This document shows positions 43,633 through 55,086 of a stretch of 64,000 nt of DNA, piece by piece. The notes below the pieces were generated by a model. The model saw only the letters and a list, made by a program, of their open reading frames with translations, had not been told where the DNA came from and did not search any database. Position 1 is the stretch's first letter, and each line of letters starts with the position of its first letter. The position numbers and the translations under genes were made by a program. The stretch is from Alviniconcha marisindica (taxonomy: Eukaryota > Mollusca > Gastropoda > Provannidae): positions 762,001-826,000 of the forward strand of contig JABMCL010000714.1 of NCBI GenBank assembly GCA_018857735.1, written 5' to 3'.

Positions 43633-45320
43633 CGTCGGACGAGGGGATAGGCAGGGCTGTGCCCAGCTAGAAACAATTACTACTCGGATTAAACCGGTGC
43701 GTCATGTCTTGAGGGCGGCTTCAAGTTAAACCGGCTGAGCCGGAGGAGACAGAATCAGAGTGGCGGAGTGTTGAAGCAAATTGTTCCGCAGACAGATGGG
43801 CCAGCATAAGAAAAAGATCTTTCACCAAAAGTTTTTGTGTTTACACGGAGGGAGACAAAGGTTCGTGTGTCAGACTGATGCAGATCGTAATTGTCTTGCC
43901 GTGGAGTATAAGGTTGATGAGGCCGAGATCGCCGGACAGATACTGAGGGGCTGTTCATCACTGAGTACTAGAATACTTGATTGCGGCATCAGTCAGTAGT
44001 TGATTGATGTACCGCTGTGTTGTCACTGACGGTGACTGTGACAGTCACTGAGTGGCGGACCTGACTGACTCGACTTGGATCGAGTTACACCGCCATGCTG
44101 CGTCAGCAACTAATCACTGACTGAGTGTGCAAGTTAGTGACTAAAAGGACTCGCATAATATTGAATATTGTTAGTAGCAGGCGCGGGGAGAGGCGGGGCA
44201 TGTGCAAACACTGCGGTTTTCATAACATGATTATATAATACCCCGACCCGCTACACCCTGATTTGTCTCAGTTTAGTGCCACTAAAAGGGCATGATTTGC
44301 ACGATCTCTGCGGTTTGGCGGCGGCGGCATTTTGGTGATCTGTTAGGCGGAAAGCAGTCTTTTTGCCTTTCCGGTCACTCAAACAGACTGAAACTGAACC
44401 GGCAGACTGAAACGGTCGGGTCGGAACTGACTGATGCTGCCCGCTGATGTTTACTTTGTAATGGAGTGGAGTGGTAGAAGGACAGGACACAGGCAGCGGA
44501 GACCACAGCAGGCGGCGACGGCAAACAGGCTTTATTCTACAGCAGCAGACAACTTTCTCAGCACCCCCAAAATCCTCACGCGCACGCATAGATAAGAGAA
44601 CTGCGCGGGCCGCAAGGAACACACGCTATCGTTACAATGAAATCGGCCCTCTGGACCACAAAATGGCTGACTATTGTGTTTCCTTGGCCCGCACAAATAC
44701 AGTTTCCTCAACAAAAACTAAACTAATTAAAACATGAAATACATCAAATAAAAGCTACAGTTACAACCTTTTAAACCGTATAAACAAAATGTACACACAT
44801 GACTTATTTTATTTACAAGAGTGGGAAGCGTGGCTTGCACCTATCTATAAGCAGATTCGTACAACTAAATCACAACTAACACAATGTACAAAATATAACT
44901 GTCAATAAAACTTACATCAGAATAAAGTGCACGCTCCCACGGTTAAAATGGTACATAACAATTACAATACAACGCTCTGTAAGAGAAGCAAGACACACTC
45001 AAAGATTAGCACTAAAACAATCGGTGCGAACTTTCGCCTGGGGCGCGTTATCTTAGTCGCAACAGCGCTGATAGTGATATCAAGTAGTCTATGAATATAA
45101 CTTAGCTTCTACAGTACACAATACTCAATAAGTTAATTTCAACCCAAAATAAACACTAAACATGAAGTCAGCTAAACAAAATACTATACGACAAAGCACT
45201 GATCGACACAGAATTACTTTCATCGAGTCAAAACAACGATTCACTACTATTCACTAGTACTACACAGAAAATGCGCCATGCAGACGACGGCTATAAAAAG
45301 AATGGACCCAGAGAGGTATA

Positions 45321-45630
45321 GTGAGCCGGTGTGGCCTAGCGGTAAGGCGTTAGGCTGGTAAGCGGAAGGACCTCGGTTCGATACCGCTTCGGCTCTCCTT
45401 TCTCTTCAAAAATTGTGGTCTGTGGACACGGTCTTGTGACTTTGTCCCTCACAATTAATGAAACATTAAAATGGCTCTCATCGCTGCCCATCTTAATGCA
45501 GGTCATTCTGGTGGTGACAGTGTAGCGATAGGTATATACTCTCCCTCTTCCCCCACCTCCATACCCCCTTCCCCCCATTCTCCCCGTCCCTAATAAGCCT
45601 TATGGTTTCTGTGGACGTTAAGCACCATGT
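45321..45630 (+). mobile_element. tRNA-derived SINE, full-length copy
   Basis: The head runs from GTGAGCCGGTGTGGCCTAGC, with box A TGGCCTAGCGGTAAGG at 45332-45347 and box B GGTTCGATACC at 45375-45385. The body then matches the minus-strand copy at 7362-7676, through GACAGTGTAGCGATAGG and the CCCCCTTCCCCCC stretch to GTTAAGCACCATGT. Pol III promoter boxes look intact. Confidence 0.88.
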
Positions 45631-46499
45631 TTACTTTTTAGAGGTATCGGCTACTGATTAAGCTCGATCCTGCGTCTAAATAAGATCTAAATAAACATTC
45701 TAAGATGCCAAATTATATTACACATGGCTTGGTGCATAAAAAGGACTAGGTAAACAAAGAGTAGGTAAACAAACAAGCGGTCAAAATATTAAGGAGTAAA
45801 CAGATTTGAAAATGGCGCGCACCGGCGGCTATTGCCGGTCGGCTGTGAGAAGGCCATGTGGCGTTACGCAACACGCAGCGCTTCAAAACAAAAGCGTCGT
45901 CTGCTCCGGTTCCCGGGTTACTAACAGTACAGTAATGAAATTGCATGGATCTGATAACCGGGGCTGGATTATTGTAAAAACGTACAAAGAGCACTTGCTC
46001 ACAACTTTACTGCAGTGAGAAACGGTATACTGAAACTTGCAAATAACCTATTACTGTTTTCCCTAGCCGTACCGTGCAGTTTTTCTTCCGTCTAAACGAT
46101 TTTTTTGCAGATGACGACGCGGCGACTGAGTTCGCGCCACACTCCGAGCATCGCTTTCCGGCACCTTCCTCCAAACTCTGCCAGATTTAGTTACGCCACT
46201 GAAGGGGCACTCGTTATCTCCGCGCAGCTGTCCAGCGACGCGGTCAGCGCCCTCCGAAAGGTTCCGGTTCTAACATGACTGTAGACACTGAAGCAACCTA
46301 GCGCCAAAGCACGCACGTAAACATGAGACACATCCACCCCTGTAAAAAAAAAACTACGAGTTCCGTCTCGATTCAAACGATTGTGGTTTTGTTTGTGCTG
46401 GTGTAAACTTTGTTGGCGGCTATAAATGACACGCCTTGTTTTATTTGAGTTGAGAGGGTTCAGGAGCTGTGTGAGAGTCGAGGTGGACGTCCTGGACTG

Positions 46500-46552
46500 T
46501 CCGTCCTAACGAGCCTTCTGGTTTCCGTGGACGTAAAGATTTATTGCACCGT
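46500..46552 (+). mobile_element. SINE 3'-end fragment
   Basis: CTAACGAGCCTTCTGGTTTC then CGTGGACGTAAAG matches the 3' end of the SINE family (CTAATAAGCCTTATGGTTTC then TGTGGACGTTAAG). Confidence 0.5.
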
Positions 46553-47028
46553 GCTTCGGCATTGGTCACAACTTGTCCCTAATATGTCAACTGACATCTG
46601 AGGACATAAAGCATCACTTCATCATTATTTGAGTTGTTTGCAACAAACTTACTACTGTTTGAGCACCAACAAAAAAACTGCTCGTTAGCTGACAGTTTTC
46701 TGGACCCTATGGCGTAACTAAATACGGCAGTGGTTGAAGGAAGGATGTCGTAAGCCAGTGCTTGGAGTTTGAATTGGCGCATGCCTTGACTGAGACTGTC
46801 GCCGCCGGTCTGATTCAAGTTTTTTAGGCCTATATGGCAGTCCCGGCTGTTATATTGATTATATCGCCAGTTATTCCGAGCATGATTAAATTATAACTTA
46901 TCATAATTACTGCTGTTGTAATACACAGTTTATAGTTCCAAGTTCTAATCAGAGCTCCCCCCTATCCTGAGCTGAGGTGTGTTCTCTTATGACAGGTGTT
47001 TCAGGGTGTGCCTTTTTTCACATAATCT

Positions 47029-47048
47029 CCCCCCCCCCCCCCCCCCCC
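47029..47048. repeat. Poly(C) run, 20 bases
   Basis: Uninterrupted C, followed by a short (CA)n. Confidence 0.9.
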
Positions 47049-47165
47049 TCCCCCACCGCCAACACACACACACACACACTCCCCATTTCTCATGTCTGTG
47101 CTACTCTGGTATCGTTGAGAAGCATGATATAACTGAAGATAAAAAGCATTGCATTTAAAAACCTT

Positions 47166-47246
47166 GTGAGCCGGTTTGGCCAAGCGATAAGCGGCGTTAG
47201 GGTGGTAAGCAGAAGGACCTCGGTTCGATTCCGCTTCGGCTCTCCT
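47166..47246 (+). mobile_element. SINE tRNA-like head only
   Basis: GTGAGCCGGTTTGGCCAAGC … CTCGGTTCGATTCCGCTTCG … CTCTCC: the head of the same SINE family with an intact box B, then unrelated T-rich sequence. It could be misread as a tRNA gene, but it matches the SINE heads. Confidence 0.75.
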
Positions 47247-47919
47247 CTCTTCTTCTTTTTTTCTTCTCTTTTTTCTTTTCTTTTTTCTTTCCACCTTCTT
47301 TTTGTGTTTATACTTTTGATTCCTGTCAAATTTCAGTCCTTTTTTTCTTTTCTTTTTTCTTTTTTTAGCTAGTGTTTGACAGAGCCGGAACGGTGCAAAA
47401 GTGTGTGTCAGTCAAAGTCACCGAGATAATCAGTGACAATAATGCAGAGCGTGAACCCGGCGGAGTTTCGGCATGGCTGACTGTGGGTCGGTACTACTGT
47501 GCCGAAACGGTTTCAACTGACAGTGATGGAGCTACAAATATATAATTACAGGCAGGTTAATCCCACAAGCACATAATTTTTTTTATATGTCAATTTCAAG
47601 TACAGACACTGATACGGGCCGGGACGACCTTTTACAGCCTATCGGTTTTTCAGTCCGGCCACGCCGCTTCTGATTAAATTTGTGTGTTGATTCTGCACGA
47701 GCGCTCTGGGCCTCGCTCTGTCTGTTTCAGATTGCGAAATTCACTCTGAGGCTAACATGTAAAATGGGTCTATTTGTGTTGAGCCAGTTTCGAGATCAAA
47801 GGACTATGTCTGATCTTGAATAAAAATTGGTTCAGTCTTATGCCTGTGTCGCCGAGTGTGCCTGGAACTGATGGCGGAGGGTATATATGCTACTGGATGA
47901 CATCCTTTTTCGGGGATGT

Positions 47920-48115
47920 ACCTCTGGTGGAGTTTATGTACCTTACAATTATTTACTCGCACGATAGGTGAGAGTTACCGTAGGCCGGCGAATCAGGTCT
48001 TTCGGTTGTTGTCAGTATTTGTGTGACGTCTTTCGATTGCTAATCAACTCCCTTGTGTGTTGATTCATTAGAAGAGCAGCCTGGCTCACGGTTCAAAGAC
48101 TTTATCACTGATTGT
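47920..48115. repeat. Dispersed repeat, copy 2 (partner at 34192-34410)
   Basis: TGGTGGAGTTTAT, GAGAGTTACCGTAGGC, ATCAGGTCTTTCGG and CAACTCCCTT occur in the same order as in the intronic copy. This copy keeps CpG sites that are TpG/CpA in the other. Confidence 0.65.
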
Positions 48116-48513
48116 TGGCTCCTATGTTCATTTGTACTGAGACGCCGGTACCTCCCAGACTCGGACTTTTGAAGCATCCGGCAGGCCTGCCCAGGGGCGT
48201 TTCAGTGACTGGATGGGCACACTGATCAAACGGAACTGCTCCCTGCACTAAATCGATGAAGCGATATTCAGTCATAATTTCTCCTAGTGCCGCCGGCAGC
48301 GTAGCCTATGTCATATATTGATTGGGTTGGCTGGGTCCGTTTGATGAGGCTGTTTTCCGTTACGACCATGTCAGTAATCAATCCAGAGTAAGCTGCTGGC
48401 AGTCGGTACACTCCCCAACGGCCAATGTTAAAAGCATTAACTTTTAACGCGTGGTTGTGTCGTACTGTGGGTGGGTGTGCCGTGACCGGCCAGTAACCGT
48501 GGCAGCTATGCGT

Positions 48514-48544
<31 letters not shown>

Positions 48545-48842
48545 CGCGTGCGTGTGCTGTACACGCGTGCAATGCGATGCTAATCATCATACTGTAACGG
48601 AAATGTCAATAGCGTGTCAACTACTACAAGTGCAATAAGTAAAACAAACAGACACACAAACGAACAAACAACAACAAAAAAGCTAAAATGTCATAAAAGT
48701 GTCTGTGTGGAAGTTGGTACAAGGTACTGTGCCTATAAACAAGAGTGTCAGATAAATAATAAATTTTGTACTCAGATTTCAAAGCTTATCCAAAAGGTAT
48801 TGAGGGGAGCTATATGAGCGTTGCAATAGTCTAACTGACACT

Positions 48843-49006
48843 AAAAGATCCAAACACACAAAAGGTTCAAAAGAACGCTATTTATTAGGACAAAACACAA
48901 CATGTAAACTTTTGCGGTAATCCCCTTTATCAAGCTAAAACAAACAAACCAAAACAACAACAACAACAACAACAAAAACACACACAAAAACGGCACTTAA
49001 ACAACA
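48843..49006 (-). mobile_element. Dispersed repeat, copy 2, possibly a Penelope-like element end
   Basis: Matches the element at 42303-42432: AGCTTGATAAAGGGGATTAC, then TCCTAATAAATAGCGTTC, TTTTGAACC and TTTGGATCTTTT on the minus strand. A (CAA)n run interrupts the far end. Confidence 0.45.
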
Positions 49007-49483
49007 ATAAACGGTGAAAACAGAGATGGAGAGCTGACTCTGAAAGAACAAAGGCGCACACGAGAGTTTGGGCACTGACAACCAGAAGTTCATGTTCAGT
49101 GTTGCTTTACGTCCATAGAGACTATAAGGACGGGGAGCCCTGGACGGCCACCTCCACTTTCACACAGCTCCTGAGCTCTGACGACCGAAAGGTTGCTGAT
49201 GCTGTTTATATATGCACCCAAGTTCAACGTCGTCAGATCTGTACTGACTAAAATGCTTGTGATAACGCGTGTCCATGGTCGTGTTGAACGAGCTCGCGAT
49301 CCCGGTGGCAGTCAGTCTTGCACTGGCTGTGAATGGGCTGTCGGAATTGCCTTCTTATCTCTAAACTTGTTTCACGCCAAGTTGTCTCAGAAAAGCGATA
49401 CTGGCGGCAAAGATCGTAGGCCTATAGCAAGAGCATACGATCTTTGCTTTTTCTTGGTCAGTTTTTCAGGACCAAGATCCTAG

Positions 49484-49677
49484 GCGGAGATTGGGGGGGG
49501 GGGGGGGGGGGGGGGGGATTATACCTAACGACGCTATATCACTGTCACCACCAGAATGACTTCTGCGTCAAGATGTGCAGCGATGAGAACCGTTTCAATG
49601 TTAGATTAACCGTGAGGGGCAAAGTCAAAGACGATGTCCACAAGCATTTTTAAAACCGAATGGGAAAGCCGAGGCGG
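49484..49677 (-). mobile_element. Diverged SINE copy
   Basis: The body segment (CACTGTCACCACCAGAATGA, then GCAGCGATGAGAACCG) and a weak head remnant match the SINE family on the minus strand. A 25-base G run (49493-49517) replaces the purine-rich part. Confidence 0.6.
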
Positions 49678-50504
49678 TCGGTTTTGCGAACACCAACTCG
49701 ATGAAATTTAAGTCCGGGGTGCAGAATCAAGGAGCATGGTTTTATATGATTTTATAATCATTCGTTTAATTCCCCATCAAGTTTCAATTTATTGCAGTGA
49801 ATCAACAATTCAACATCGGAAACGTAATCCCACTTCTGTTGGACAGTGGCATCTACACAATCTGGATGGCGGTAAGACCCGAGGAGTTGCAGAGTGCCAG
49901 TGTCCGTCGGCAAAGGCTGACCGGAGATGGAATGACGTCAATCTTTTTTGATAGTCGCTTCATTCAAGATAAGTAAAACAGGGCCTTGGGCACAGCCAGG
50001 AGGCACACCAAAGTAGAGAGATAGATTGATACGAGCAGTTTATGTCGATGGTTACTGAGAGGTAAAACTAACCGCGTGGTAGCCAGAACTGAATACAGTG
50101 GATGGTCAGTTTCAAGTCTAGCAAGCAGAATTTCGCGATAGGCCTAAATCGTGTTGTACCCAGCCGACAAACGCAAGCAGATGAAAACAGAAACCGTTAT
50201 CAACATCCAGTGCACGCAAAATATGATTCATTTATCACTACCAGTCAGTGCTGTTCCCTGAACGATACCCAAGCGACGGGAGGAGCAGAACAAGTTGTGA
50301 GATAGGGGGCAGAACAATATAACGACATTTTGCTCTCAGTCTAATTTCAGACAGAAAGAAGACATTTGACATATGCTGATCTTTTTTTCCAGAATATTTT
50401 CAGCGAAGGCTTTTTAGGACAGGTTTCGCAATGGCAGTTTTAAATTCTATTTGAAAACATTGGGAAACAAGAGGTGAGTTAATTGTTTGTGTGACAGCCA
50501 TCGA

Positions 50505-50694
50505 AAACTCCTGGACATGCCGGAGTGAACTGGAAATGACCGAGCAGATAAGACTGGCGGGCAAGGCAACCCTCACAAGCGGCTTGCGTCTCGGAAGATC
50601 TGAAGTGTTGAGGAGCTTGAGACACTACCTGCAGGCACAAATCCAAGGACATCACACCATCGATCACCTGGCGGAGAGAGGCGTGGAAAGATGA
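50505..50694 (+). CDS. Unrecognised coding segment, possible last exon
   Basis: After an acceptor-like TTGTTTGTGTGACAG at 50484-50498 the frame reads ENSWTCRSELEMTEQIRLAG, then TLTSGLRLGRSEVLRSLRHY, then LQAQIQGHHTIDHLAERGVER and a stop. The amphipathic, charged composition looks protein-like, and its GC content fits the region. A short GC hairpin (GCTCGG…CCGAGC) follows the stop. No family was recognised and no upstream partner exon was found. It may be a decayed element fragment. Confidence 0.3.
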
Positions 50695-50971
50695 AGCGCT
50701 AAACGATCTTCCTTGACAGGGCTCGGCTTTTCCGAGCGCATATATCCATCTTGCATTGAACTCAACTGGTTTACAGCCTTCCTCCTTGGAGGAAGCGGTC
50801 CTCGGAGTGTTGCGGAGTTATTCGGATACTAATTCTACTGCCATGGCAATTCAGTAAAAAGGATTAACAACGGTTTGAGTCGGCCATATAATGCACAATG
50901 GCATCTGTCTCTCTCTCTCTCTCTCTCTGTGCGTGTCAGTGTGTGTGTGTGGTGTGCGTGCGTGAGTTTCA

Positions 50972-51002
<31 letters not shown>

Positions 51003-51005
51003 GTG

Positions 51006-51045
<40 letters not shown>

Positions 51046-51306
51046 GGCGCGCCGGTGGGCGTGTGTGTACTGTGTCACTGAGCAACACCAGTCGACGAAA
51101 CATGAGCCACATGCTGACGCTATGCTGTAATTTAACTGTCAACTCTGAAAAGACAAAAACGATATCTGATCGCAATAATTGCAAAGGACTTGTTTCGATA
51201 TGGAGACGCCTCGATTCAGTCTGGACTTAATAATAACAATGATAATAATGAAAAACTTGTAAAGCGTGAACATCTGCTATAAAAGAGAGCTTGGCGCGCT
51301 GTGCAG

Positions 51307-51405
51307 AAAGCAAGTTTCACCAACAACCAGCCCGGGCTGAGATACCACTACCCGTCATCGACCAAGGAGGAGTTTGAGAGACTGAAGAAAGCACATACTT
51401 ACTAA
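51307..51405 (+). CDS. Unrecognised coding segment, possible last exon
   Basis: After GCGCGCTGTGCAG the frame reads KASFTNNQPGLRYHYPSSTK, then EEFERLKKAHTY and a stop. Composition is protein-like, but it is only 32 residues long and stands alone. It might share a transcript with the segment at 50505-50694; that is a guess. Confidence 0.22.
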   Translation, partial: KASFTNNQPGLRYHYPSSTKEEFERLKKAHTY

Positions 51406-51564
51406 TTATAACATAATTACTGATTATGTGTTTTTGACGCTACTAAGCCGTTAACTGTCTGAGTCAAAAGACAAAAAATAAACAAAAACAAAATAAATAA
51501 ATATATTTTTTAGAGTAATTATGTGCACACAATTATTAATTTCGCTTTTGTTGGTTTTAAAAAG

Positions 51565-51568
<4 letters not shown>

Positions 51569-51648
<80 letters not shown>
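51569..51648. repeat. (GA)n microsatellite
   Basis: About 40 GA dinucleotides. Long open frames across it on either strand are artefacts. Confidence 0.95.
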
Positions 51649-51650
<2 letters not shown>

Positions 51651-53049
51651 AAAGGACAAAGTTTGAAAACTCGCATGGCTTCTTTGCGTTGCTAATGGCA
51701 CTCCCTTCTCTCGCTGTCCCATTGCCAATGACGACCTTGCAGCAGCCGAAGGTATGTTTATTGTCAGTCGGTCGGCGGGTCCCGAAACCCCCACTTAACT
51801 CCAGACCCTAGCCATGAAAAGGATGTGTGTCACACAGTCAGGACTGTCACAGAGAGTCAGTCTATGTGTTCTGTATGCTTTGCTCGCATGTGTACGTGTA
51901 TTATGTTGGGTGCGCTTGCATGCGTGTGTGTTGTGTGTGTGTTGTTGCGTGCGCATGCGTGTATGTGTTCGTGCGCGCGCGGCTTTTGATTTAGTTTTTT
52001 GGTTGTTGTTGATGGTGGTGGTGGTGGTGGTGTGTGTGTGTGTGGGGAAGGGGGGGGGGGGAGGGGGGCGTGTCGCATGCGTGTATGTGTATGCCAACAG
52101 TGAAATCAGTTCATTCCTCGAAGGCCCGGGTCAACACGGCTGGATTGCCGTCAAGTTAGTGCGACAGTGGGTCGGTCCGGAGAACCTGTACAGTAGTAGC
52201 TAGTCCCCCTTCCTCCCCCAGGCTAACAGAGCGCTTCACATAACAAAGTTTAGAAGTGGACAACTGAAACAATCAGCTATAAAGAATGAACGAAACATGG
52301 ACACATTCGCATCAACATGCATTGTACTTTATAATTATCTCATCAGTTAATAATTCTAATTTAGTTGTGCCATCTTGTTTTTGTACTCGTGTTTGTTGTC
52401 ACTGAGCCCTTCTTTCGGGGGAAACTCGGTGCTCACCATATCCTTTCTCCTGTGAATAGAGGGGTCATTTTACGGTATCAGTCACCAGACAAAAAGAAAA
52501 GATAACGACTACATAATTATTGCACAGGCCGGCATTTGTTCATCACTTACAACTAGTTACACAAGACTTACATGGAAGCTAGTATCATTTCCTCTTTCTA
52601 CCGACATGACAAATCATTTTTCTTCTTTCCTTGTTGGGGAAAAAAAAGATGTAATGCAAGTCACGCGGCCATATCCGGGTGTTCAACTTTCATGATCCGT
52701 GTTAGGTCCGCTGATCCGGTTTGACGGTAAAGAATGATACCTATGCGGAAACCACCGTGACTTCTGCGCCGAGTAGTTTTCGCTGTGTTCTGCAAGTCTT
52801 TATGCGCACAATACATATTCCACTCACACACAAGTTTCTAGTCTGAATAGTACTGGTGTGAATAGTTCCTTTAAGGCTAGAAAGCATCTCAGAAAGACTT
52901 AAAAGGAAAAAAAAAACATCAACCAACACCACCATAATAATTATATTGAAGAAGAAAAACGCTACTACCATTGCTGATACTAAAACATAGTGTAGCATAA
53001 TGGGTATACGAAACTCCAATACAGACGCAATGTCAAACGAATGAACACT

Positions 53050-53055
53050 TTTATT
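53050..53055 (-). terminator. Candidate distal poly(A) signal of the TTLL15-like gene
   Basis: AATAAA on the minus strand followed by AGTGTTCATTCGTTTG, at the exact place where AT-rich, CpG-poor sequence changes to CpG-rich sequence. It implies a 3'UTR of about 7 kb, so the nearer AATAAA at 57290-57295 is an alternative. Confidence 0.35.
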
Positions 53056-53816
53056 CATCTAAATTTACACAAAGCACCCCAACAGCACTTTCTTTTTCTT
53101 CGGCACCACTTTTGTAAATACGATAAACACCAGCAACTTGGAAACCAAAGTAACACTGAATTTAAATCATGAAATGACAAAGAAGGAAGAAAGCTAAAGG
53201 ATGCCATTTGATCTCTCTCCGAGTGGATCAAGACACCAGTTTAAGATTCAGAAAAACAAACATACATCAAAGTTCAAACATACAGAAAAATCACCTCAGC
53301 ACTCAAGTTTCTCTTCTGTATAATAAAAAATGTCCGCATTCACCCTTGAAGATCGTTTTAGTATCAGGGGATTTCATACAACATTTCAATGGGTGGTAAT
53401 AAAAGACATAAATATATGCCTTGGGCAAGCCGGCCAAGGACGCACACAGTTGAGCATTATAACTGCAGTACAAACCATGAATCTACAGTACATGTTCGAG
53501 AAAGAAAAAACTTTTTTTCATGCCAGTGTTGGTACACTGGTTGTGCTTTAAAATTTGTTCTTAAAAGTGAACCAAAAAACAAAACAAAACAAACGAAACA
53601 AAAACAACCTTGTACAGCTAAATTATGTATTTATATCTCCAGGTTCCACACCCCATACCTAAACTGCAGTTTTACATGTCACATTTATTACAAGATACCC
53701 TCCTCCCTTTCCCGCCCATCACACACACACCCATAAAACTATATATATATATATGTCTGAACCAGTGTCAGTCACACACCACAATGTTAGAGTGAGGGTA
53801 CGAGCTGCCATCACAA

Positions 53817-53819
<3 letters not shown>

Positions 53820-53909
<90 letters not shown>
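53820..53909. repeat. (GT)n microsatellite, 45 copies
   Basis: Uninterrupted GT for about 90 bases. Confidence 0.96.
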
Positions 53910-53911
<2 letters not shown>

Positions 53912-54361
53912 GGGGATGGACTGTATTCGTTCAAAATTCTCTGACATTGCAATATACACACTTTTGTAAACCACATTCCACACAAGGAACACACGTTATC
54001 ATTAAATCATTATACACACAACCAGTGACTTTCTCTCTCTTTTTCACACGCATACAAAAAACTTTGGTCAAAGGATTTCAATTTCACGAAAAGAATGCTG
54101 GAATTACCTGTGCATCAGAACGAATGATAAACCAAGAAATAAAGTGTAATAGTGACAGATGTTGGGTAATGTACACAGTCTAATGCGTACATCTGCCTGA
54201 GACATGCAGACCATGAATCAGAAACTCAACAAATTTATGACATAGTTTTTCACACGTAGCCTCCTTGTCTGTGTATTCATGTTTGTGGTTGAGATGTACT
54301 CAGAACCATCAGTGTATGAAATCAACATAACTTGGAACTTACATTCATAATGCCACAAAAA

Positions 54362-54590
54362 GAGTTAGTAGTTGTCTTTGTAACTGAATTTTAATGTCCT
54401 GTCAACTGGTGTGGGTCACCTCAGAACGCTCAAACACTGACAAAAGTCAATATAGGTTTCAAAATACTTCTCACATGCAAAACTATACCCAACTGAGACC
54501 TACTAACTCAACTCAGACACACAAACAGCATGTTAATTCATCAGTAATTGAATTAACATCCTGTCACAGGGTAACCTCAGGAGGATCAAG
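54362..54590. repeat. Two adjacent copies of the TTAGTT dispersed repeat
   Basis: GTAACTGAATTTTAATGTCC…GGGTCACCTCAGAACG and GTAATTGAATTAACATCC…GGTAACCTCAGGAGGATC, both diverged, about 180 bp apart. Confidence 0.55.
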
Positions 54591-55018
54591 CTCTGTCATA
54601 GCCAAATGATTATATATATCAAAACTTTTCTCACACGGCACCCTTTTTCAAGTCCAGTCTACAAAACTAATCCATACACAAACATTAAACACAATTTTTC
54701 AAAGAGTTAGTCCTTGCTAATAATGTAATATTATTAATGCTAAAAAACTTCTTGTTTGCCCAGGCCTTCCTGTAGAATCTGAAGAAATCTGTGTCTGTGT
54801 GTGGCAGTTGAATGTAGATGGATGCATATGGATAGGGAGGGGGGGGAAGGGAAAGGGGGGGAGGGAGAGAGCATGAGAGATCTAGGTAAGAGAAGGAGGC
54901 ACGGGTTGGGTGGGTGAAAAGACAGATTCAAATTGGTGTTGTTATTTGAGATCATTAAGTTAATATTTTGTTAATTGCTATATGAGTGGACGAGCGGAGA
55001 CTGGTGTGCACATGTCAT

Positions 55019-55019
<1 letters not shown>

Positions 55020-55086
<67 letters not shown>
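55020..55086. repeat. (GT)n microsatellite
   Basis: About 33 GT dinucleotides, then a short TTG run. Confidence 0.95.

Larger units (their letters stand above)
41900..53040. other. CpG-rich intergenic region, repeats and no convincing gene
   Basis: The stretch between the 5' end of the CSPP1-like gene and the likely 3' end of the TTLL15-like gene has frequent CpG, unlike both neighbours. It is packed with simple repeats: (ATT)n at 42598-42628, (CA)n at 43490-43530 and 43584-43630, (GT)n at 50950-51042 and (GA)n at 51569-51648. It also has SINE copies and many CAGT/ACTG words. Two weak plus-strand coding segments near 50.5 and 51.3 kb are listed separately. Confidence 0.6.

Noticed and set aside
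43312..43729. Long open frames over CA/GT tracts here and at 50851-51230, 53719-54183 and 63715-63906
   Set aside because: They only translate dinucleotide repeats into VCVC or THTH strings.
45321..45396. tRNA gene
   Set aside because: The box A/B head is shared with other copies that carry the same non-tRNA body, so it is a SINE head.
49736..49951. Plus-strand frame of 71 codons with an internal GGCG|GTAAGA donor-like site
   Set aside because: Composition is not convincing and no partner exon was found.
51519..51811. Open frames over (GA)n
   Set aside because: Arg-Glu or Ser-Leu dipeptide artefacts of a microsatellite.
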